DNA of 64,000 nucleotides from BP-464 sp963825415 (lineage in GTDB: Bacteria; Actinomycetota; Thermoleophilia; Solirubrobacterales; Solirubrobacteraceae), in NCBI GenBank assembly GCA_963825415.1, contig CAWGTD010000001.1, positions 4,520-68,519 on the forward strand. The letters run 5' to 3'. Below, in pieces: positions 39,346 through 47,882 of the stretch. The translations under genes were made by a program, and so were the position numbers. Numbering within the stretch: the stretch's first letter is position 1; each line of letters starts with the position of its first letter. The notes beneath the pieces are model-generated. The model did not search any database, was not told the DNA's origin, and worked only from the letters and a program-made list of their open reading frames with translations.

Positions 39346-41889
39346 CTATTTCCTCATCCCGCCGGCCCACCGGCTGAGGGAGAAGGCGAGGACCGCGAGG
39401 ATCGTCAGCGCGCCGGTGATGAGCTGGCTGTAGGCGTCGTTGATCCCGACCAGCGGCGTGACGTTGATCAAGAGCATCAGGAATACGGCCGCCATCACGC
39501 TGCCGACGAACGAGCCCCGCCCGCCCGCCAGGCTCGCGCCGCCGATGACGCAGGCCGCGATGCTCAGCAGCGCGAAGTTGGCGCCCACGGTCGGATCGCC
39601 GTTCCCGGTCTGGGCTCCGAGCAGGATGCCGGCGAGCGCGGCCACCCCGGAGCAGAACACGAACGCCCCGACCTTGACGACGTTGACCCTTACTCCGGTC
39701 CTGCGGCTGGCCTCCTCCGAGAAGCCCGCCGCACGAAGCCGGAGACCGAAGCCGGTCGTCATCAGCACGACCTGGAGCAGCACGGCGACCACGGCGATCA
39801 CGATGAAAGCCACCGGCATGAACCCGACCTGGGTGTACAGCGTGTCCTGGAGGTCGATGCTGATCTCACCCGCCGGGGTCGGGCGCTTGATGAGCGCGAG
39901 ACCCGACAGGATGCCCAGCATCCCGATCGTGGCGATGATCGCGTTGACGCGCAGACCCCGCACCACGGCTCCGTTGCACAACCCGGCCAGCATGCCGATC
40001 AGGACGATCAGGAGCAGGTCGGGCGCGGCACTGCCGACACCCCCGCTCGTCGCCCAGAAGGACATGAGCACGACGGCCAGGCTCATCATCGCGCCGACGG
40101 AGATGTCGAAGCCACCGGTCAGCAGCGCCACCTGCTGACCCATCGCCACGAGCGCCAATGGGGTGGCGAACAAGAACAGGCTGGAGAGGTTGTCCTTCTC
40201 CAGGAAGACGTCGGACTTCGAGGCCGCGTACGCACCGACCAGGACCATCAAGAAGGCGAGGACGAGCAGCGGCATCCATGGGCGTCCCAGGAGACCGCCC
40301 AGCCGGGTGAGCGCACGCGGCGCCTCGGGAGGAGCCGTGTCTTCGCGGACGCTGAGGTCGGCCTTCGCGGCCACGAAACTGCGAACGATCCGGGACTCCT
40401 CGAGGTCGTCTCCGGAGAGCTCGTCGACAACCTTCCCGCGCGAAACGACATACACCCGGTCGCACAGCCCGGCGAGCTCCATCGAGTCCGACGAGTTGAT
40501 GAGGATCGCCTTGCCCTCGTCCGCCTGCTCGCGCATCGCGCGGTAGATGTCGGTGCGGGCGCGGGCGTCGACGCCCTGCGTCGGCTCGTCGATGACCAGC
40601 AGCTTGGTGCGGTGCAGCATGGCGCGCGCCAGCACGGCCTTCTGCTGGTTGCCACCGGACAGGCCGCCGATGGCCTGGTCCGGCGACGCGGCGACGATGC
40701 CCAGCTTGCCCGCCGCGGGCATGAACAGCGACCGCTCACGTGGACGGCGTACCGTCGCCAGCTCGCCGAGCTGGTCGATTGCGGGCAGCGTGCTGTTGCT
40801 CATCACGCTCATCTCGGTGAAGATCGACTCGGCCACGCGGTCGCCGCTCTGGAAGGAGATGTCGGCCTGCAGCGCGGCGGCCGGCGACGCCAGCGACACG
40901 TCGCGCCCCGCCACCTCCGTGTCCCCGTGCGAGGGGAGTAGACCGACGAGCGCACGGACCAGCTCGCGCTGCCCGTTGCCCTCCGCCCCGGCGATCCCGA
41001 CGATCTCCCCGGCGCGGACGGTCAGGTCCACCGGGCCGAATTGCGGCCCGCCGAAGCCGCGGGTGGAGAGCGCGACTGGCGCCGACTCCGGCAGTCCGGG
41101 GCGGTTGGGGAACGCGAGGTCGACGGAGCCGCCGACCATCAGCGACACGATCTCGTCGACGGACCAGCCGCCGCCTTCGTACGTCCCGCGCAGTACGCCG
41201 TCCCGCAGGACCGTGACCCGGTCGGCGAGCTGCTGCACCTCTTCGAGGTGGTGGCTGACGTAGACGATCGCGGTCCCGCGCGACTTGGCGTCGACGACCA
41301 GAGACTGCAGCAGCCTGATGGTCTCGGCGTCCAGCGCCGCGGTCGGCTCGTCGAGCATGAGCACCGCGGGCTCGTGCATCATGGCCCGCACGACCTCCAG
41401 CAGCTGGCGCATGGCCGGGCTGAGCTGGGCGACCAACGCGTCAGGCGGGATGGGAAGCCCGAAGGGCTCGAGCAGCCGCCCGGCGCGCTCGCGACGCAGC
41501 GGGCCGTTGAACCCGCGGTCGCCGGTGAACGACAGCAGGATGTTGTCGGCCACCGACAGCTCGGGGATGAGCGCGGTGTCCTGGTAGGCGGCCACGATGC
41601 CCGCCCTGCGGGCCGCCAGCGGCGACGTCCCCGTCAGCTCCTTGCCATCGAGTTGGACGGATCCGTCGTCGGGGCGCATGACCCCGCAGGCGACTTTGAT
41701 CAGCGTGGACTTGCCGGAACCGTTCTCGCCGACGAGCGCGTGGATCTCCCCGCGGCGACAGTCGAAGTCGACGCCCGACAACGCCGTGACGCCGGGGAAC
41801 GTCTTGGTGACGCCGGTGATCCGCAGGATCTCGCCGTCGCGTGCGGTCGCACCAATCTGCTCTGCCTGCGTCTCTTCCACCTGCTCCAC
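39346..41889 (-). CDS. ribose-type ABC importer: ATPase (two nucleotide domains) fused to a permease
   Basis: 847 residues from a GTG. Residues of about 20 to 500 are an RbsA-like duplicated ATPase: first Walker A GENGSGKSTL, LMLDEPTAALDAET; second half with signature LSGGNQQKAVLARAM and VIDEPTQGVDARA. Residues of about 525 to 840 are an RbsC-like permease with eight or more hydrophobic segments (PLLVLAFLMVLVGAY, LLTGGFDISVGAMMSLAVVL, VNAIIATIGMLGILSG). RbsA and RbsC are normally separate, so this chain is a fusion. The second permease is the gene at 43268. The sugar-type fold does not prove a sugar substrate. Confidence 0.9.
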   Translation of the reverse strand: MEQVEETQAEQIGATARDGEILRITGVTKTFPGVTALSGVDFDCRRGEIHALVGENGSGKSTLIKVACGVMRPDDGSVQLDGKELTGTSPLAARRAGIVAAYQDTALIPELSVADNILLSFTGDRGFNGPLRRERAGRLLEPFGLPIPPDALVAQLSPAMRQLLEVVRAMMHEPAVLMLDEPTAALDAETIRLLQSLVVDAKSRGTAIVYVSHHLEEVQQLADRVTVLRDGVLRGTYEGGGWSVDEIVSLMVGGSVDLAFPNRPGLPESAPVALSTRGFGGPQFGPVDLTVRAGEIVGIAGAEGNGQRELVRALVGLLPSHGDTEVAGRDVSLASPAAALQADISFQSGDRVAESIFTEMSVMSNSTLPAIDQLGELATVRRPRERSLFMPAAGKLGIVAASPDQAIGGLSGGNQQKAVLARAMLHRTKLLVIDEPTQGVDARARTDIYRAMREQADEGKAILINSSDSMELAGLCDRVYVVSRGKVVDELSGDDLEESRIVRSFVAAKADLSVREDTAPPEAPRALTRLGGLLGRPWMPLLVLAFLMVLVGAYAASKSDVFLEKDNLSSLFLFATPLALVAMGQQVALLTGGFDISVGAMMSLAVVLMSFWATSGGVGSAAPDLLLIVLIGMLAGLCNGAVVRGLRVNAIIATIGMLGILSGLALIKRPTPAGEISIDLQDTLYTQVGFMPVAFIVIAVVAVLLQVVLMTTGFGLRLRAAGFSEEASRRTGVRVNVVKVGAFVFCSGVAALAGILLGAQTGNGDPTVGANFALLSIAACVIGGASLAGGRGSFVGSVMAAVFLMLLINVTPLVGINDAYSQLITGALTILAVLAFSLSRWAGGMRK

Positions 41890-41954
41890 GGCGAAGGGTC
41901 CTCCCTCCGGTGAAGGGCCGGACCGCCTGTGCGGCCCGGCCCACCCACCGGTCC

Positions 41955-43235
41955 CTACTTGTTGAACTCAGTGATGATGTCGCCGGCGAACGTCGGCGGC
42001 AGGTACGCCTGGCCGAACTTCAGGGTCGGGCCCCAGGACTCCTTGGCCTTCGCCGTCTGGACGAACGGCTGGGGCAGCTCGATCGAGCCCGGGACGTCGT
42101 CCCCCGAGGCGCGGTCGATCGCGGCCTGGACCGCGACACGGCCGGTCCACGTCTGCGAGTTGCTGATGTACTCGTCCTCGGGCTGGCCGATCTTCTGCCA
42201 CAGCTCGTAGTACGTGTTGTCCGGTGCGAACGAGACGACGGCGGGAAGCTTCTCGCCGGCGCGCTGCCACCCCTTCATGAGGTTCACCGGGCCGGCACCG
42301 TCATAGAGGATCGCGTCGATCTTCTTCCCCTTGGCGATGGCCGCCGAGGCGCCCGAGAGCTCACCGGCCGGCGTCCAGTTGGTGTTGCCCTTGAAGGCCA
42401 CCTTCCAGCCGGCCTCCTCGAGCACCTTCTGCGCCTCGGGCTGCCAGGCCCCGGCGGTCGGGTTGCCCGGAACGCCGGTGAACAGGGCGGCGTTGCCGCC
42501 ACCGGGATGCCCCTCGATCGCGGCCTTGGCCATGTCCTCGCCGACCTTGCCCAGGTTGGCCGCGAACTCGATGGCGTCCTTCTCGCCGTCGCCGTGGGGG
42601 ATGTTGCTGATGTAGCTGGTGACGACCACGCCTCGGCGCTGAGCCTGGCGGAACAGCGACGTCATGGCGGAGGCGAAGTCGTAGTACGCCGAGACGACGT
42701 CGACCCGCTGGGCCAGCAGGGAGCGGAAGTTCGCCTGCGACTTCTGCAGATCGGCGTGGCCGTTGGTGTAGATGATCTTGCCGACCTTGCCGCTCTGGAT
42801 CGCCTGGGCGGTCTGCTCCAGCCGCGCCTGGACGCGCCAGGGGATGTCACCGAACGAATCGGCGATGCCGAGGGTGAGGTCGCCCTGCCCCGTCTCGCAG
42901 GTGGTCTTCTGCATGCACTGCCGCAGCGTGTCCTGCTGCTCCGAGGTCAGCGGCGTGGCCGCGGTCTTCAGCGCGGACAGCAGAATGGGGCTCGGGTCCG
43001 AAATCTCGTCGGTGTAGAAGGCCTTCGTCAGAAGCTCGGCCTGCTCGTCCGCGGACACCTGAGTGGTCTCCCCACTCGACTTCTGCGAAGAGGACGCGCC
43101 GGAGCTGCCCTGGTCCTTCGACTTGTCGTTGTCACTGGATCCGCAGGCGGCCAGCGTCCCTGAAAGGGCGAGGCCGGTCAGGGCGAGGATGACGCCCGAC
43201 CTCAGCCGGAAACGCCGGGGGTGGTCATTTTGCAT
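41955..43235 (-). CDS. ABC importer substrate-binding lipoprotein
   Basis: 426 residues from ATG at 43235; GGAGGAG nine bases upstream is the ribosome site, and the ATG at 43253 forms part of that site rather than the start. The signal peptide (about residues 1 to 31, hydrophobic VILALTGLALSGTLAACG) ends in a lipobox with the lipid-bearing cysteine, followed by a Ser/Lys-rich linker. The rest is a periplasmic-binding-protein-like sugar domain (KIIYTNGHADLQKSQANF, AILYDGAGPVNLMKGWQRAG). It is about 100 residues longer than RbsB, the extra part lying before the domain and holding a cysteine pair (QCMQKTTC). Confidence 0.88.
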   Translation of the reverse strand: MQNDHPRRFRLRSGVILALTGLALSGTLAACGSSDNDKSKDQGSSGASSSQKSSGETTQVSADEQAELLTKAFYTDEISDPSPILLSALKTAATPLTSEQQDTLRQCMQKTTCETGQGDLTLGIADSFGDIPWRVQARLEQTAQAIQSGKVGKIIYTNGHADLQKSQANFRSLLAQRVDVVSAYYDFASAMTSLFRQAQRRGVVVTSYISNIPHGDGEKDAIEFAANLGKVGEDMAKAAIEGHPGGGNAALFTGVPGNPTAGAWQPEAQKVLEEAGWKVAFKGNTNWTPAGELSGASAAIAKGKKIDAILYDGAGPVNLMKGWQRAGEKLPAVVSFAPDNTYYELWQKIGQPEDEYISNSQTWTGRVAVQAAIDRASGDDVPGSIELPQPFVQTAKAKESWGPTLKFGQAYLPPTFAGDIITEFNK

Positions 43236-43267
43236 GTGCAGCAACTCCTCCATTGATTGTTGTGGTC

Positions 43268-44344
43268 CTACGCACGCGAGGCCGCGGCGGGCGCCTTGCG
43301 CTTGAGAAATCCGAATCCCGACCCGCGCCGCAGCGATCCTGCCCGCACCGCGGTCACCGCGGCGACCGCGGCGATCAGCACGATCCCCTGGATGAGCGAC
43401 TGGTCGCCCGCGGAGAGGCCCTTGATGGCCAGGAACTGGTTGAGCAGGATGAGGAACATCGCTCCTGCCGCTGTACCGAGGACGCTGCTCGGGCCGCCGC
43501 CCAGCAGCGCGCCGGCCAACGCCACGACGATGAAAGTCGAAAGCAGGTACGGCGCCCCCAGATTGAGGTCGGGATGCTGGACGAAGCCTGCCAGCAGCAT
43601 TCCCGCCGTGCCGTACATGAGCCCCGCGAATCCGTAGGCCCCGATGCTGTAGCGGCGGACGTGGATGCCGACGACGCGTGCCGCCGTGGGGTTGGTGCCC
43701 GTTGCTATGAGCCTGCGGCCCACTCGGGTTCCGCGCACCACCGCCGCGACCACCAGCACGAGGCCCATGGCTACGAACAGCAGCTTGCTGATCCGCCCGA
43801 CGTAGCCGACGGCGAAGTCGCTCAGGCGGGCGGGCACGTTGTAGGAGAGCACCTCGATGCCGCCGTTGGTGATCAGCAGCGTGATGGCCCCCACGACGCC
43901 GCCCATGGCGAGCGTCACGATCAGGGGGTTGAGCCCGAAGCTCGTCAGCACCCCGTTGACCAGCCCGATGGCCATGCAGGCGGCCAGCGTCCCGAGCACA
44001 GCCAGGATCAGGCGGTCGTTGGAACCGTGGCTGAGCTTCAGCAGAAGTGCGCTGGCGAAGGTCATCACCGCCGCGACCGAGAGGTCGAAGCCGCCGACCA
44101 TCACGACGAGCAGCTGTCCGAGCGAGGCGATCGCCAACACGGCGATGAGCGGCGTCTCGATCTTCAGCGAAGGCGCGTTGAACGTGTGCGGCTCGAGAAT
44201 CAGGCAGACCGCGATCAGCAACACCGCTGCAACCCAGATCACCCGATAGCGCGGTAGGAACCGGTACTGCAGGCCGGTGTAGGCCATGTTCCGCCGTGCG
44301 GAGGGCGGTTCGCCCGAACCCGGCGCGGGCGCAGCGCCGCTCAC
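43268..44344 (-). CDS. ABC importer permease (RbsC-like)
   Basis: 358 residues, GTG start (ATG at residue 20 is an alternative). Roughly eight to ten hydrophobic helices are visible, including VIWVAAVLLIAVCLILEP, LLVVMVGGFDLSVAAVMTFA, ILAVLGTLAACMAIGLVNGV and TFIVVALAGALLGGG. VGGFDLSV and NPLIVTLAMGG are RbsC family segments. With the fused ATPase-permease at 39346 it gives the importer two different membrane domains. It is the first gene of the importer operon, 131 bases after the TetR gene, with an operator-like repeat between (44399-44423). Confidence 0.9.
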   Translation of the reverse strand: MSGAAPAPGSGEPPSARRNMAYTGLQYRFLPRYRVIWVAAVLLIAVCLILEPHTFNAPSLKIETPLIAVLAIASLGQLLVVMVGGFDLSVAAVMTFASALLLKLSHGSNDRLILAVLGTLAACMAIGLVNGVLTSFGLNPLIVTLAMGGVVGAITLLITNGGIEVLSYNVPARLSDFAVGYVGRISKLLFVAMGLVLVVAAVVRGTRVGRRLIATGTNPTAARVVGIHVRRYSIGAYGFAGLMYGTAGMLLAGFVQHPDLNLGAPYLLSTFIVVALAGALLGGGPSSVLGTAAGAMFLILLNQFLAIKGLSAGDQSLIQGIVLIAAVAAVTAVRAGSLRRGSGFGFLKRKAPAAASRA

Positions 44345-44398
44345 TCCGTCTCTCCTCCGGACATGCGCGCGACGCTACAACGGCCGCCCAAGAAATGC

Positions 44399-44423
44399 AA
44401 CCGTCTGTTTGGTCGGTTCAGAC
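44399..44423. promoter_or_regulatory. operator-like inverted repeat before the ABC operon
   Basis: The region starting AACCGTCTGTTTGGTCGGTT has an AACCG/CGGTT inverted repeat and, overlapping it, a GTCTG/CAGAC inverted repeat ending at 44423. It lies 55 bases upstream of the permease start and shares the half-site AACCG-A/T-CTGTT with the repeat before the TetR gene (45135-45150), so that TetR is the likely binder. Confidence 0.5.
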
Positions 44424-44475
44424 AGATGGGTCCCCCTATATCTGGAAGCGGCATTTGGCCCCTGCAGTCGCCCGG

Positions 44476-45093
44476 TCAGGGCGAGGTCGACGTAAGGGCG
44501 CGGCGCAGGAACTCCACCGTGAAGTCTGCGAGCTGCTGCGCCGGGATCGGCCCGCCGCGGCGGTACCAGGTGTAGAGCCAGCCCATCGACGCGAACACCT
44601 GCGTCGCGATCAGCGGCTCCTCGAGGCCCGGGTCGATGTCGCCTTCGAGCTGTGCCTGGTGGATGAGGTCGCGGACGTAGCGTTGGTGGGCGTGGCGCAG
44701 CTCCGTGATCCCGGCCAGCCGGGCATCGCCGAGCCGGTTGAGATCGCGATAGTAGACGGCGATCTTCTCGACATTTTCGGCGTTATAGGTGACTTGACGG
44801 TGGACGTAGTCGAGGAGGCGGTCCAGCGGCGGCGCCTCGGTGCGCTCCCGTGCCGCGGCAAGGAGCTCGTCCACTTCCTCGTGCACCTCGCGGAGGATTC
44901 CGAACAGCAGATCCTCCTTGGAGTTGATGTAGTGATACAGGCTGCCCTTGAGGATTCCGACCGCTTCGGCGATGTCTTCCACCGAGGTGTCGGAGAAGCC
45001 CTTGCGGTGGAAGATCTCGACCGCTGCGCGATAGATCTCGCGCTCGCGCCGTCGCCCGCCGGCGTTCCTGGTGGGGGGAGTGGTCGCCGACAT
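44476..45093 (-). CDS. TetR-family transcriptional regulator of the ABC operon
   Basis: 205 residues from ATG at 45093 (the longer frame lacks similarity and crosses a probable operator). The helix-turn-helix is YRAAVEIFHRKGFSDTSVED then IAEAVGILKGSLYHYINSKE. The C-terminal domain has DLNRLGDARLAGITELRHAH and MGWLYTWYRRGGPIPAQQLA, a form shared with acyl-CoA-responsive TetRs. It is directly upstream of the importer on the same strand. Matching half-sites before itself and before the importer suggest that it controls both. Confidence 0.9.
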   Translation of the reverse strand: MSATTPPTRNAGGRRREREIYRAAVEIFHRKGFSDTSVEDIAEAVGILKGSLYHYINSKEDLLFGILREVHEEVDELLAAARERTEAPPLDRLLDYVHRQVTYNAENVEKIAVYYRDLNRLGDARLAGITELRHAHQRYVRDLIHQAQLEGDIDPGLEEPLIATQVFASMGWLYTWYRRGGPIPAQQLADFTVEFLRRALTSTSP

Positions 45094-45134
45094 CCGCGTG
45101 CCGAGAGAGTGCCTGGTTCGGGGTGAGAAATCAA

Positions 45135-45150
45135 CCGACTGTTCAGTCTG
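45135..45150. promoter_or_regulatory. operator-like palindrome upstream of TetR 44476
   Basis: Within CCGACTGTTCAGTCTG the 12-base GACTGTTCAGTC (45137-45148) is a near-perfect inverted repeat (GACTG-TT-CAGTC). It overlaps the stop codon of the LLM gene that ends at 45143 and lies about 45 bases before the TetR start. It shares AACCGACTGTT with the site at 44399. Confidence 0.5.
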
Positions 45151-45853
45151 GTCCGGCAGCGAATGGTCCCTCCCAGTGCTCCTCCAGCCCAGCCGGAAGG
45201 GAAACGAGCCGCACACGAGGGCGCGCGTATCTCGCAGCGGCGGCGGCTTCCGTCGCGCTGCCGCTCACCACCGCCCAGTCCTGACCGAACGCCGCACGGC
45301 CCTCGCGCAGCCGGCGCAGCAACGCTTCCGGGTCGCTCGCGAGCTCTCGCCGCGCACGCGGAACGAATCGCCCGGCCGCGGGTGCTTGCGCCCAGCCGGC
45401 GGCCAACGCCTCGTCGGCGGTGTTCGGCGACGCGAGATGTCCCACCCCGCGGCTTGCGGCTCGCTGCGGCGACGCTTCCGCGAGCCAGATCGCGAGGCTC
45501 GTCCCGAACGGCGGCGGCATGACTCGCACCGCGGCGGACTGCAGCTGGTCGAGTGCCGCATCGACGAGGCCCTCGCCGCGCAGCACCAGGATGAACCGCC
45601 CGCGGGTGAGCTGATCGACGACCGCGGCCTCCTCGGCGAGCTCGACCGGGTGCGCTCTCCCCAGCTCCACCTCGGCGGCCAGCAGTAGGTCAGGGATGCG
45701 AGCCGCGACCGCCGCCACGGTGACGAGCGGTGCGGGCAGCGCCTCGCTCGGCGCGACGAGCAGGCCGTCGAGGCCGGCGAGGCGAGCGTGCTCGCCGGCT
45801 TCGAGCGCGTCGTCGAGAGTCCCGAGCGCAATGGGCTCCAAGAGGAATCTCAT
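45143..45853 (-). CDS. short luciferase-like protein, partner of the next LLM
   Basis: 236 residues from ATG at 45853, in an ATGA overlap with the full-length LLM gene before it. It keeps the front and middle of the barrel (LDGLLVAPSEALPAPLVTV, LLLAAEVELGRAHPVELAEE, LTRGRFILVLRGEGLVDAAL) but lacks the C-terminal third of an LLM. It could be a non-catalytic partner, like the beta chain in bacterial luciferase, or a decaying paralogue; the intact frame and coupling favour a partner. It is the last gene of the nine-gene operon beginning at 53129. Confidence 0.65.
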   Translation of the reverse strand: MRFLLEPIALGTLDDALEAGEHARLAGLDGLLVAPSEALPAPLVTVAAVAARIPDLLLAAEVELGRAHPVELAEEAAVVDQLTRGRFILVLRGEGLVDAALDQLQSAAVRVMPPPFGTSLAIWLAEASPQRAASRGVGHLASPNTADEALAAGWAQAPAAGRFVPRARRELASDPEALLRRLREGRAAFGQDWAVVSGSATEAAAAARYARPRVRLVSLPAGLEEHWEGPFAAGPD

Positions 45854-46803
45854 TGCCGGTCCCCGCCGAGAGCGGGCATCACGTTCTCGGCCAGCCTGGC
45901 CATCCGCTCGTGGAGCGCTCCCTGCTCGACGAAGTCGAAGTTCACCCGAGCGACCACCAGCTCCGCCCCGAGTTCGATCCACGGCATGAGGGCCTCCAAC
46001 ACGGCCTCGACCGAGCCGACCACGGCGGATCGCTCCATGCGATCCAGCTGCTCCTCGACCGCAGCGGGCGCCGCGAACCCGGTCGCCTCGCCCAGCTTCC
46101 ACCACGAACCCACCTCCTCGGCGTAGTGCCTGCGCAACCGGGCGCGGAACGTCGCCGCCCGCCGGTCGTCGTCCTCCAGCCAGACGTCGCGCAAAACGGC
46201 GATCCTCGGTGGCCGGCCCGCCTCGCCGGCGTAGAGGTCGACGAGACGCAGCGCGGAGTCGGGAGACGTGCTCTGCGGCAGGAGCAGCCCGTGGCCGAAC
46301 CGAGCCGCGCGCCGCACGGCCGGTTGGCTGATGCCGCCCACCCACACGGGCGCAGGGGCGGCGACGTCCTCGAGCCGCTCCAGGAAACCGTCCATGCGGC
46401 GACCGCGGTGCGCCCGCGATGCGCCGACAGCCTCGAACTCGGCTTCCCGATATCCCAGGCCCAGCCCGAGCTCGAGCCGGCCGCCCGAGAGCCGCTGGAG
46501 CGTGACGACGCCGTCTATCAGTCCCTCGAGCTGGTGCTGCGGCGCGAGCAGGACCGCGCTGCCGAGCCTCAGCCGGCTGGTGCAAGCGGCGGCGTGCGCC
46601 TGGGCGGGCAGCAGCGCCGGGCACCACCCGTCGTACCACGCGCGGTGCTCGGAGAGCCACAGGGAGTCGAGCCCGAGCGAATCGGCGAGCGCCGCGTCCT
46701 CGCCGAACCGGCGATACAGCTCGGGGAAGGGCCGCGGCGCGTCGTGCGTGGACTGCATCGTCCACAACCCCACTCCGAGCCGTGCCTTGACGGTGCTGCT
46801 CAC
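45850..46803 (-). CDS. luciferase-like monooxygenase (LLM class)
   Basis: 317 residues from a GTG in a GTGA overlap with the kinase gene. KARLGVGLWTMQSTHDAPRP, LGLDSLWLSEHRAWYDGW, RLRLGSAVLLAPQHQLEGLI, SGGRLELGLGLGYREAEFEA and PVWVGGISQPAVRRAARFGHG are typical LLM segments. It sits near the end of a beta-oxidation operon, directly before the short LLM-like gene. It may carry out an oxidative step on a CoA-ester pathway intermediate or on the free acid; no assignment is possible. Confidence 0.87.
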   Translation of the reverse strand: MSSTVKARLGVGLWTMQSTHDAPRPFPELYRRFGEDAALADSLGLDSLWLSEHRAWYDGWCPALLPAQAHAAACTSRLRLGSAVLLAPQHQLEGLIDGVVTLQRLSGGRLELGLGLGYREAEFEAVGASRAHRGRRMDGFLERLEDVAAPAPVWVGGISQPAVRRAARFGHGLLLPQSTSPDSALRLVDLYAGEAGRPPRIAVLRDVWLEDDDRRAATFRARLRRHYAEEVGSWWKLGEATGFAAPAAVEEQLDRMERSAVVGSVEAVLEALMPWIELGAELVVARVNFDFVEQGALHERMARLAENVMPALGGDRQ

Positions 46804-47882
46804 GCCGCCTGCGTCCGCGCCCTCGCCTGCGCGGCCAGTTCCAGCACCCCATTGCCGAACTGCTTGAGATACGGGTCGTCGCTGAGCCCGCTGTGCGCCC
46901 GCCGGTAGTTGCCCTCCATGAAGATGGCCGACTTCCAGAGGGCCAGCACCTCGTAGTAGCGCACGTCGCCCACCGCGCGACCCGAGCCCCGCTCGTATCG
47001 GGCGATCAGGTCCTCGCGCCGCCGAAAGCCCTCGCCCCGCGTGATCCCGTTGACCTCGTACATCCCGCGATCGGGATCATCGGCCTCGATCCACATCGCG
47101 CACAGGTAGCCGACGTCGGCCAGCGGGTCTCCCACCGTCGCCATCTCCCAGTCGAAGATCGCGAGCAGGCGGGCCGGCGCGGTCTCGGCATAGATGACGT
47201 TGCCGAGCCGGTAGTCGCCGTGGACGATGGTCTCCGGACCGGCGGGCGGACGATGGTCCTCGAGCCACCGCGCGACGTGCTCGACGTCGGGGACCTCGCG
47301 CGTCCGGTTGTGCTCCCACAGGCCGTTGAACCGCCGCAGCTGCCGGTCCACGTAGGCCGAGTTGCGAGCGAGCTGCCCGAGCGCCGTGGCCTGCCAGTCG
47401 ACGGCGTGGAGCTCGACGAGGGCGTCGACGAGCTCGTCGCAGGCCGCGGCGCGCCCGGCGCGATCGTCGAGTGCCTCCGGGAGGTCGTCGACGATCACGT
47501 GTCCGTCGACGCGTTCCATGAGATAGAAGGGCGCGCCGATGACGGTCTCGTCGTCGCAGGCCGCCAGCAGCTGAGGAATTCGCACACCGGTCCCCGACAG
47601 GCCGTCGAGGATGGTCGCCTCGCGGAGAACGTCGTGCGCGCTGGGCGGGAGCGGAGGCCGCGGCGGCCGGCGCAGGACCAGCTCGGTGCCGTCCTCGCGC
47701 CCGATCAGGAAGATGACGTTCGACCGGCCCTCGCCGATCGGCGAGACGGTCAGCGCACCTCGGCCGAGGCCGCGGGAGTCGAGAAACTGGGCCAGCGGCT
47801 CGAGGACGAGCAACGGCGGCCGCGACCGGCCGTCCGCCTCCTCCCAGGTCTGTACGACGTCGTCCGCGGCCGCCGCCGTCAC
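46800..47882 (-). CDS. APH-type phosphotransferase (ACAD10/LvaA-like kinase)
   Basis: 360 residues from a GTG in a GTGA overlap with the ligase stop. The kinase motifs are complete: ATP-binding lysine region TELVLRRPPRPPLPPSAHD, catalytic loop IVHGDYRLGNVIY (about residue 215) and metal loop LAIFDWEMATVGDPLADVGY. This branch of the aminoglycoside-phosphotransferase fold accompanies acyl-CoA dehydrogenases; in ACAD10 and in LvaA of the Pseudomonas levulinate pathway it phosphorylates a 4-hydroxyacyl-CoA. Here it is co-transcribed with an ACAD and a CoA ligase, so phosphorylation of a hydroxyacyl-CoA is the best guess. Antibiotic resistance is unlikely. Confidence 0.85.
   Translation of the reverse strand: MTAAAADDVVQTWEEADGRSRPPLLVLEPLAQFLDSRGLGRGALTVSPIGEGRSNVIFLIGREDGTELVLRRPPRPPLPPSAHDVLREATILDGLSGTGVRIPQLLAACDDETVIGAPFYLMERVDGHVIVDDLPEALDDRAGRAAACDELVDALVELHAVDWQATALGQLARNSAYVDRQLRRFNGLWEHNRTREVPDVEHVARWLEDHRPPAGPETIVHGDYRLGNVIYAETAPARLLAIFDWEMATVGDPLADVGYLCAMWIEADDPDRGMYEVNGITRGEGFRRREDLIARYERGSGRAVGDVRYYEVLALWKSAIFMEGNYRRAHSGLSDDPYLKQFGNGVLELAAQARARTQAA

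Noticed and set aside
43236..43253. ATG at 43253 as start of the substrate-binding protein
   Set aside because: The bases after it form the GGAGGAG ribosome site for the ATG at 43235, which gives a normal lipoprotein signal peptide.
46800..47882. Aminoglycoside resistance kinase
   Set aside because: The fold is shared, but the neighbours (ACAD, CoA ligase) and the ACAD10-type sequence style point to acyl-CoA metabolism.
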